Source: Myxococcota bacterium
GTDB taxonomy: Bacteria; Myxococcota_C; UBA6777
Assembly (NCBI GenBank): GCA_963169055.1
Contig: CAUJFU010000007.1
Span: 1-18,188, forward strand
DNA: 18,188 nucleotides
Direction: 5' to 3'
Position 1 is the first letter of the stretch; every line of letters begins with the position of its first letter. Of this stretch, positions 14,401 to 18,188 are shown piece after piece. The position numbers and the translations under genes are program-made. The notes under the pieces were generated by a model. The model was not told where the DNA came from, ran no database searches, and was given only the letters and a program-made list of their open reading frames with translations.

Positions 14401-16124
14401 GCTGCGACGGGTGATGTTTCGTTTGCAGCGATGGGGTGGGTGGTTTGTGCTTCCAAAAGCCCGAAGGGATCGACGGGTTGCGGTGCTAGGATGTTGTGCT
14501 GCGTTTCTGGAGAGGAGGCTGAAAAAGGAAAGTTCGTTGTGGGTTGCCCAATCGTGGGGAGCGTGCCATCCCAAGCGGCGTGCGGGCGGGTGGGTTCGTG
14601 GAGGAGTGTGGTTTCTTGCTCGTCTTCGTGGGGTGATTCGTGAGGCCAGTGGGTGTGGGTTTGCTCGTTTGATGTGGGGTGGGTTTGTTCGATCAAGGTA
14701 TGGGTGGGGATGGATTGTTCGAGGTTCGACCAAGCGAGGGCTTGTTGGTGGCGTGGATCGTCTACATCAAGGGTGTGGATATCGTCGGATTCATCGGATA
14801 GATCCGCTTCGCTTTCGATGTCAGCGCGAGAGATAGGGATGAGATCTTCGAGGGAGGTGATTCTTCTGTCGTGGTTTGGGGGAGGTTGTGTACGGCGATC
14901 GTTGCGGTCTTCGTCATGGTAGTGATGGGCGTCATGGTAGTGATGGGCGTCGTGTTCGTGGTGGGCGTTGTGGTGGGCGTTGTGGGGGAGGGGGTAGGGC
15001 GGATCATCTGCGTTTGACTGGTCTTGTAAGCCGCGCAGGATGGCGTCCATACGTTCGGAGGGAACGGACAGAGCGAGGGTTCCGAGATTGAGTTGCGGAA
15101 GGCTTTTTCCACGGGAAAGGTGCGAGATTGCGATGTGAGGGATATGCTCGGTGACTTCGGGGCTTTCGCTTGTGGAGGCAAAGCGACGTAGAGTGCCTTC
15201 GTTGGTGGGGCTTTCTTGTTCGAGGGCAGGCGAGCCCACAGCACGAGAAGACCAGTCAGGATGGCTGATCTTGACTGCGGATATCTCGGCGCGATAGGCG
15301 TCCACCCCAGCAGGGGGAGTGAGTTCGGGGAGGACTTTTTCGCGATCGCGAGCGGCAAGATCGTTCGTGGCCCAAGAAGGTTCGGCGTCTAGCCAAGAGT
15401 GTTCGAGTTCTAATGCAGGCAGATCGCCGCCTGCAGCAGCAAACACGGGTTTGCGTTCTCTTCGTTGGCTGGCGTGTTTGGCAGAGCGCCAACGATACCA
15501 AGCGTCACGCCAATCCAAAAACCTTTCGTGAAAACCAAGCGCCCATCGCCGTGTATGTGGAGACATCCGTTCGGCGATCCGCGAACCTGTCTCTACGAAC
15601 GAGAACTGCGTTGTCCATACGACCGAAAGAGCGAGCATCATGGTCAAAAGCAAGTAGCTTCCGCCTCGTCCCGTCTGGCTCACTAACAATGTCGCAAGCC
15701 ATTGTCCTGCTGCGCCGCCCGTCGAGTAGCCATGCGGACCCCAATGTCCCCACCACAGATGAAAAAACGACGATATCAACAGGCCGATACAAGCGTAACC
15801 CACCAGCGAGATCCAGCGAAATGCGATCCGCCGCTGCAAGATCATCATCACAGCACACAAGAAGGCCAAAAAGACAATAAAATACGCGCCGATACCAAAC
15901 ATCTGTAAAAAGATATCAGAGACGTAAGCTCCCACAGGACCAGCGGCATTGCGTGTGACGCCGTGTCCTACAAGATTCCAACACGGATCTTCGGGATGGT
16001 AGGTGAGTAGGCTGAGGAACAATAATGCGCCAAATGTTAGCGCGATCAGCCCAAAGATCTCACGCATACGGTTGGCTTGCGTGGGGGTCTTTGAATACTG
16101 TTCGTAGGACTGCATCTCTTCCAT
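11415..16124 (-). CDS. ftsK: DNA translocase FtsK with an unusually long repeat-rich linker
   Basis: FtsK sits at the division septum and pumps chromosomal DNA to help XerCD resolve dimers. The 1569-residue protein has four TM helices in residues 20-185, a linker of roughly 850 residues, the motor domain from about 1045, and a winged-helix gamma domain at 1505-1569 (SISALQRKLRIGYNRAARMIEQM). Walker A is GTTGSGKS near 1200 and Walker B VVIIDELADLMM near 1365. The linker holds a His/Asp-rich patch, a five-fold 12-residue repeat, acidic Asp/Glu/Ser/Met tracts and three VAQSEQP-type repeats. The ATG is preceded by AAGGAG 8 nt upstream. The stop codon lies in the end sequence of repeat A4. Function is firm; the linker composition is unusual. 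Confidence 0.96.
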   Translation of the reverse strand: MEEMQSYEQYSKTPTQANRMREIFGLIALTFGALLFLSLLTYHPEDPCWNLVGHGVTRNAAGPVGAYVSDIFLQMFGIGAYFIVFLAFLCAVMMILQRRIAFRWISLVGYACIGLLISSFFHLWWGHWGPHGYSTGGAAGQWLATLLVSQTGRGGSYLLLTMMLALSVVWTTQFSFVETGSRIAERMSPHTRRWALGFHERFLDWRDAWYRWRSAKHASQRRERKPVFAAAGGDLPALELEHSWLDAEPSWATNDLAARDREKVLPELTPPAGVDAYRAEISAVKISHPDWSSRAVGSPALEQESPTNEGTLRRFASTSESPEVTEHIPHIAISHLSRGKSLPQLNLGTLALSVPSERMDAILRGLQDQSNADDPPYPLPHNAHHNAHHEHDAHHYHDAHHYHDEDRNDRRTQPPPNHDRRITSLEDLIPISRADIESEADLSDESDDIHTLDVDDPRHQQALAWSNLEQSIPTHTLIEQTHPTSNEQTHTHWPHESPHEDEQETTLLHEPTRPHAAWDGTLPTIGQPTTNFPFSASSPETQHNILAPQPVDPFGLLEAQTTHPIAANETSPVAAFGVVEAHRLAPIESIAPLQMPPAISPIRSMTIDPRQQAFYAHSEAYGAAFAPPAETTADFSLAPQAETTADCSLAPRAETTADFSLAPQSETTAGCSLAPQSETTADFSAHSFASSPSFADAPTPSKRPASQTADFSAKEVLSPTFSQTTQTLSVRQPVMPLPAIASARSTEFLAKKPAPSLLEEEGDLEQDEIEDSQEADLSDDSDDMENSLDLHSAQNVESIEDSADDMESMEDNAESDDSDEMEDSLETNIPKRPEPLVIARSSAPNGGLYAENVSKRPAPIVVAPARSGLTILPALRADAPSFDPSYGKYNNAQQAEEADASENDQDAAEDADASVYDRAAAQVAAAEKAKSLEKAEQLSLQQILPSLPKALDYPMEEEAPKLRGVAQSEQPIAPITMLRSVAQSEQPADLAQASAPMIRGVAQNEQPPGIAQATAAMNGPLIQAKARAKSGDELQQQAKPAWRLHGYQHPSLDLLDYVEQTPDEDDDLLPEILVENARVLEKTLETFGIKGEVQQILPGPVITMYEYLPAPGIKVSRIASLADNLAMSLAAVQVRVLAPIPGKNCVGIELPNRKREVVYIKELLADERFQKTQAKLPMAMGKDTTGTPYIANLAKMPHLLIAGTTGSGKSVGVNSMIVSLLYHASPEDVRFIMIDPKMLELSIYDGIPHLLLPVVTDAKKAATALAWAVNEMERRYSLMAEAGVRNLNNYNALVEQRKKARDFIEQREARLDAARREALREDEIPEDEPAEMDWESSTEYSPDELYQSNAPKSYYEKMPYIVVIIDELADLMMVAAKEVEFSIARLAQMARAAGIHLMLATQRPSVDVLTGVIKANFPSRCAFQLKSKIDSRTILDQPGAERLLGQGDMLLTPPSSSAPVRIHGCYVSEEEVHRVVNHLKKQGEPEYNAEILPSSEGQEEGEEFSDDMYDKAIEIVVKTRNASISALQRKLRIGYNRAARMIEQMAREGIVGEQVGSKPREILAPEGEY
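13078..13242 (-). repeat. Three-fold VAQSEQP-type repeat in the FtsK linker
   Basis: The encoded units RGVAQSEQP, RSVAQSEQP and RGVAQNEQP are separated by Ala/Pro-rich stretches of about 12 to 17 residues. At the DNA level GCTCGTTTTGCGCCACGC-like blocks recur. This is internal protein duplication just before the motor domain. Confidence 0.75.
14070..14250 (-). repeat. Five-fold 36-bp repeat in the FtsK linker
   Basis: Five adjacent units encode variants of a 12-residue motif, ETTADFSLAPQA, with Cys replacing Phe in alternate units. The units are contiguous and in frame, so this is a coding tandem repeat and not a CRISPR array. Confidence 0.85.
14910..14994 (-). repeat. His/Asp-rich coding repeat in the FtsK linker
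   Basis: Repeated units encode HNAHHNAHHEHDAHHYHDAHH, with DAHHYH occurring twice in tandem. The His density could bind divalent metal, but no function is shown. Confidence 0.8.
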
Positions 16125-16269
16125 GACGGGCGCTCCTTGACAATCCGATTGGACCTAGGCGGCAGATAGTTTGCCGTGCGCCCATATCCTAGATCTCCTC
16201 TTTTGTTCAGAGCCATTTTTTGACAGATTTTCTGCGAAAGATGCGGTCTTTTACGCATGTAGATCGCAT

Positions 16270-16340
16270 GGGACTTGTGTCGTAGACAAAAACCCCCGTG
16301 TTCCCGACATCTCAAGCGGCAGCGCTGTTTGTTTGAAAAT
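16270..16340 (+). repeat. Truncated left half of a family A repeat
   Basis: GGGACTTGTGTCG, CCCCGTGTTCCCGACATCTCAAGCG (split by eye against other copies) and GCTGTTTGTTTGAAAA follow the order of the first ~70 bp of family A. It then breaks off where copy A5 begins. Confidence 0.7.
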
Positions 16341-16500
16341 CGGAGTGGCGCGGTGGCCAAAAAAGCCGTGTTCGCGAACGCCCAAGCGACAGAGTCGTTG
16401 TTTTGAAAGACCTGTGATCTCTTCGCCTAATACGGGGTCAAGGGAGCCGCGCTCCCTTGTGGGGTATGGGGCAAAGCCCCACCGCTTCTCTCTTGCCCAA
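16341..16500 (+). repeat. Family A structured repeat, copy A5
   Basis: It starts GGAGTGGCGCGGTGGCC, a variant left end, and keeps GCCGTGTTCGCG, AATACGGGGTCAAGG, the AAGGGAGC/GCTCCCTT hairpin and a GGGGC/GCCCC hairpin. The right terminal repeat is not recognisable. It lies between the thiolase stop and the ftsK start. Confidence 0.8.
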
Positions 16501-16521
16501 TTCTATCCCGTAGCGGGGAGG

Positions 16522-17823
16522 TTATTCGACTCGTTCCAATACGGCGGCAGCAGCGAGGCCACCGGCGGCACAGATGCCAAGAATTGCAGTGCGTTTGCCT
16601 GTGTAGGTGAGTTCATGGGCCATGGTGGTGACCATGCGTGCGCCTGTTGCACCGAAGGGGTGGCCGATGGCGACGGAACCACCGTGTACGTTGAGCTTTT
16701 CGGGTTCGATCGGACCGATGGGCTGTTCGAGACCGAGGCGGAGACGGCAGAAGTGTTCGCTTTCGAGGGCTTTGAGAACACAAAGGACTTGGGCGGCAAA
16801 GGCTTCGTGGATATCGACTACATCGATATCTGCGATGGAAAGCCCTGCGCGTTGGAGGGCTTGGGGCATAGCAAGCGCGGGGCCGATCAAGAGTTGGTCG
16901 CGTGGATCGACGCCCACATAAGACCACGAACGAAACGCAGCTAAGGGTTTGAGTCCCATCTCTCGGGCTTTTTCTTCGCTCATCAACAACACAGCGGCAG
17001 CACCGTCTGTGAGCGGTGTGGAGTTGGCTGCTGTGAGCGTTCCATTTTTGGCGAATACAGGGCGGAGCCGCGAAAGTTTCTCGATGTTGGTTTCAGCGCG
17101 CACCAGCGCATCGGTGTGAAGCCACGATCCATCGGGGGTTTCCACAGGTACGACTTCTTCATCGAAACGGCCTGAGGCGATGGCCGCAGCAGCGCGTTGA
17201 TGCGAGCGCACTGTAAAAGCGTCTTGATCTTCGCGGGAGATCTCCCAACGCTGCGCCATTTTTTCTGCGGATTCGCCCATCTTTTCGCCCGTTGTGCGTT
17301 CTGCGATCTTTGGCATCTTGGGAAAGATATCGTGGAAGGGCATCAATTGGGCGAGGACACCGAGGTAATCGCTGGCCTTGGGTTTTCCAAGGGCGATCGG
17401 AGCGAGGGCGTGGACGACTTTGGGGGGGAGCGTCACTTCGGCGTTGCTGGTGGAGTCGCTACCGCCTGCGATGATGATATCGGCCTCACCGCGTTCAATC
17501 GCTGCCGCAGCAAGCGTGATCGCTTGAAGGCCCGAGGTGCAAGCGCGGCTGACTGTAAAAGCATCGCTGCTTGGGTTGATCCGCAGATCCAATGCGATCT
17601 CGCGAGCGACGTTGGGTGCTGCACTCGGCAAGATCACGCTTCCCCAGTAGATCGCGTCAACGACTTGATGACCGATCCCTGTCTTTTTCAGCAGAGATTC
17701 CACGGCTTTGACGCTCAGCGCGATGGTATCGAGCTTGAGCAACGTCGAAAAAGCCTTTGCAAAAGGGGTTCGTTGGCCGGCGACGATCACTGCTCGTCGG
17801 GCTTTGGGTTTGTTTTCAGACAT
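16522..17823 (-). CDS. fadI: 3-ketoacyl-CoA thiolase, FadI type
   Basis: This enzyme splits 3-ketoacyl-CoA with CoA to acetyl-CoA and a shortened acyl-CoA in the last step of fatty acid beta-oxidation. The 433-residue length fits FadI. Thiolase signatures are complete: nucleophilic Cys95 in SRACTSGLQAI, HEAFAAQVL, NVHGGSVAIGHPFGATGARMV and the C-terminal GICAAGGLAAAAVLER with the second Cys. The ATG at 17823 follows AAAGGATAGAAGAAG. It is downstream of a FabG4-like reductase, 202 nt away, suggesting an operon for fatty acid or polyketide-like acyl metabolism. FadI against FadA or an acetoacetyl-CoA thiolase was judged by overall pattern only. Confidence 0.92.
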   Translation of the reverse strand: MSENKPKARRAVIVAGQRTPFAKAFSTLLKLDTIALSVKAVESLLKKTGIGHQVVDAIYWGSVILPSAAPNVAREIALDLRINPSSDAFTVSRACTSGLQAITLAAAAIERGEADIIIAGGSDSTSNAEVTLPPKVVHALAPIALGKPKASDYLGVLAQLMPFHDIFPKMPKIAERTTGEKMGESAEKMAQRWEISREDQDAFTVRSHQRAAAAIASGRFDEEVVPVETPDGSWLHTDALVRAETNIEKLSRLRPVFAKNGTLTAANSTPLTDGAAAVLLMSEEKAREMGLKPLAAFRSWSYVGVDPRDQLLIGPALAMPQALQRAGLSIADIDVVDIHEAFAAQVLCVLKALESEHFCRLRLGLEQPIGPIEPEKLNVHGGSVAIGHPFGATGARMVTTMAHELTYTGKRTAILGICAAGGLAAAAVLERVE

Positions 17824-17837
17824 CTTCTTCTATCCTT

Positions 17838-17906
17838 TCGGTGGGTAGGTGTTTACAGTTCTGCTCGGTGGGCAGGCGCTTACAGTTCTGCTCGGTGGAC
17901 AGGCAC
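17838..17906 (+). repeat. 27-bp tandem repeat, about 2.6 units
   Basis: Units at 17853-17879 and 17880-17906 differ at only two positions (core TTACAGTTCTGCTCGGTGG), and a 15-nt partial unit at 17838-17852 precedes them. It lies immediately upstream of the thiolase ribosome binding site and runs straight into a family C repeat. Confidence 0.9.
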
Positions 17907-17978
17907 TTATACGAAATCCGCCCATCGTGTGCGCCAACATGTAGGGGCAGCCCCCCGTGGCTGCACAACCACAGGGCG
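17906..17978 (+). repeat. Family C dispersed repeat, copy 3
   Basis: CTTATACGAAATCCGCCCAT, GTGTGCGCC, ATGTAGGGGC, an internal GCAGCC/GGCTGC inverted repeat and ACAGGGCG align along about 70 bp with the copy at 238. It lies between the SDR and thiolase genes. Confidence 0.7.
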
Positions 17979-18025
17979 TCTACAGCAAATGCAAAAAACA
18001 AACGAGTAGGTCGCTTGTGAGCGAA

Positions 18026-18188
18026 TCAAGCGCCGATCAAAGCGCCCCCACAAACGCGAAGAGTGCGGCCTGTGATGCCCTGCGCTCCGGCACTTGCGAG
18101 GAACGTGATGGTTTGGGCGATATCCTCGGGGAGTCCGCCTTGACCGAGAGCGCTCAGGCGTCGGCCTGCTTCGCGGATCATCAAGGGG
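18026..18188 (-). CDS. FabG4-like short-chain dehydrogenase/reductase, C-terminal part
   Basis: Only the last 53 residues are in the window; the gene continues past the right edge. They read RLSALGQGGLPEDIAQTITF, then LASAGAQGITGRTLRVCGG and ALIGA. This is the usual SDR C-terminus and is close to the GQGGLP...VCG pattern of high-molecular-weight FabG (FabG4-type) 3-oxoacyl reductases. It lies upstream of the thiolase on the same strand, which fits a beta-ketoacyl metabolism operon. The catalytic residues are outside the window. Confidence 0.8.
   Translation of the reverse strand, partial: PLMIREAGRRLSALGQGGLPEDIAQTITFLASAGAQGITGRTLRVCGGALIGA

Noticed and set aside
13361-14836. 491-codon open frame on the plus strand antisense to ftsK
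   Set aside because: It is the mirror of the biased, repeat-rich ftsK linker. The translation is rich in Arg, Gln and Trp with no domain, and it lacks a convincing start signal.
16046-16170. Short minus-strand ORF with an AGGAG-like sequence overlapping the ftsK start
   Set aside because: The spacing from AGGAG to the ATG is long, the product is nondescript, and ftsK has its own strong ribosome binding site.

Overview
This window looks like a Gram-negative chromosome of middling GC content, rich in short dispersed repeats. The gene set (long-form HisG, four-TM FtsK with a very long linker, FadI-type thiolase beside a FabG4-like reductase) and the repeat load would fit a deltaproteobacterial-type lineage such as Myxococcota or Bradymonadota. 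That placement is inference, and nothing here proves it.

Left part (1-5100, minus strand): a histidine operon read right to left. It begins with a promoter-like TTGACA, then a 20-codon leader peptide containing HHHPHHH, then mutually exclusive 1:2 and 2:3 RNA pairings and a terminator with a run of nine U. This is a complete classical his attenuator. Two repeat elements with terminal inverted repeats follow, then hisG, a fused hisC-HAD phosphatase gene, hisB and hisH. hisA and hisF are not in the window. A diverged repeat copy lies beyond hisH.

Centre (5100-6122, plus strand): a Nudix (MutT-type) hydrolase fused to a GNAT acetyltransferase. A 26-codon mini-ORF precedes it and carries a near-duplicate of the gene's ribosome binding site and start codon.

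Accessory region (6340-11029), the most novel part. One tight minus-strand operon encodes a radical SAM/SPASM protein with an extra C-terminal domain, a 143-residue protein ending in an Asn/Gly tail (10 N, G, 3 N, G, 2 N, G), and a two-TM GIDE/BAM-like protein. The layout resembles a maturase, substrate and membrane partner, a possible undescribed peptide-modification system. The tail gene also has a 10-nt homopolymer near its start, so it may be phase-variable. Next to it lie a membrane-anchored caspase/CHAT-like protein (His-Gly and Asn-Thr-Gly-Cys motifs), a three-TM protein and an unrecognised four-TM protein on the plus strand.

Right part (11415-18188, minus strand): ftsK with a roughly 850-residue low-complexity, repeat-containing linker, then a FadI-type 3-ketoacyl-CoA thiolase, then the C-terminal end of a FabG4-like SDR cut by the window edge.

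Intergenic DNA is dominated by a family of ~165-bp structured elements (at least five recognisable copies plus two partial ones), a second element sharing the same ends but with a different interior, a third ~70-bp family in three copies, and a 27-bp tandem repeat.
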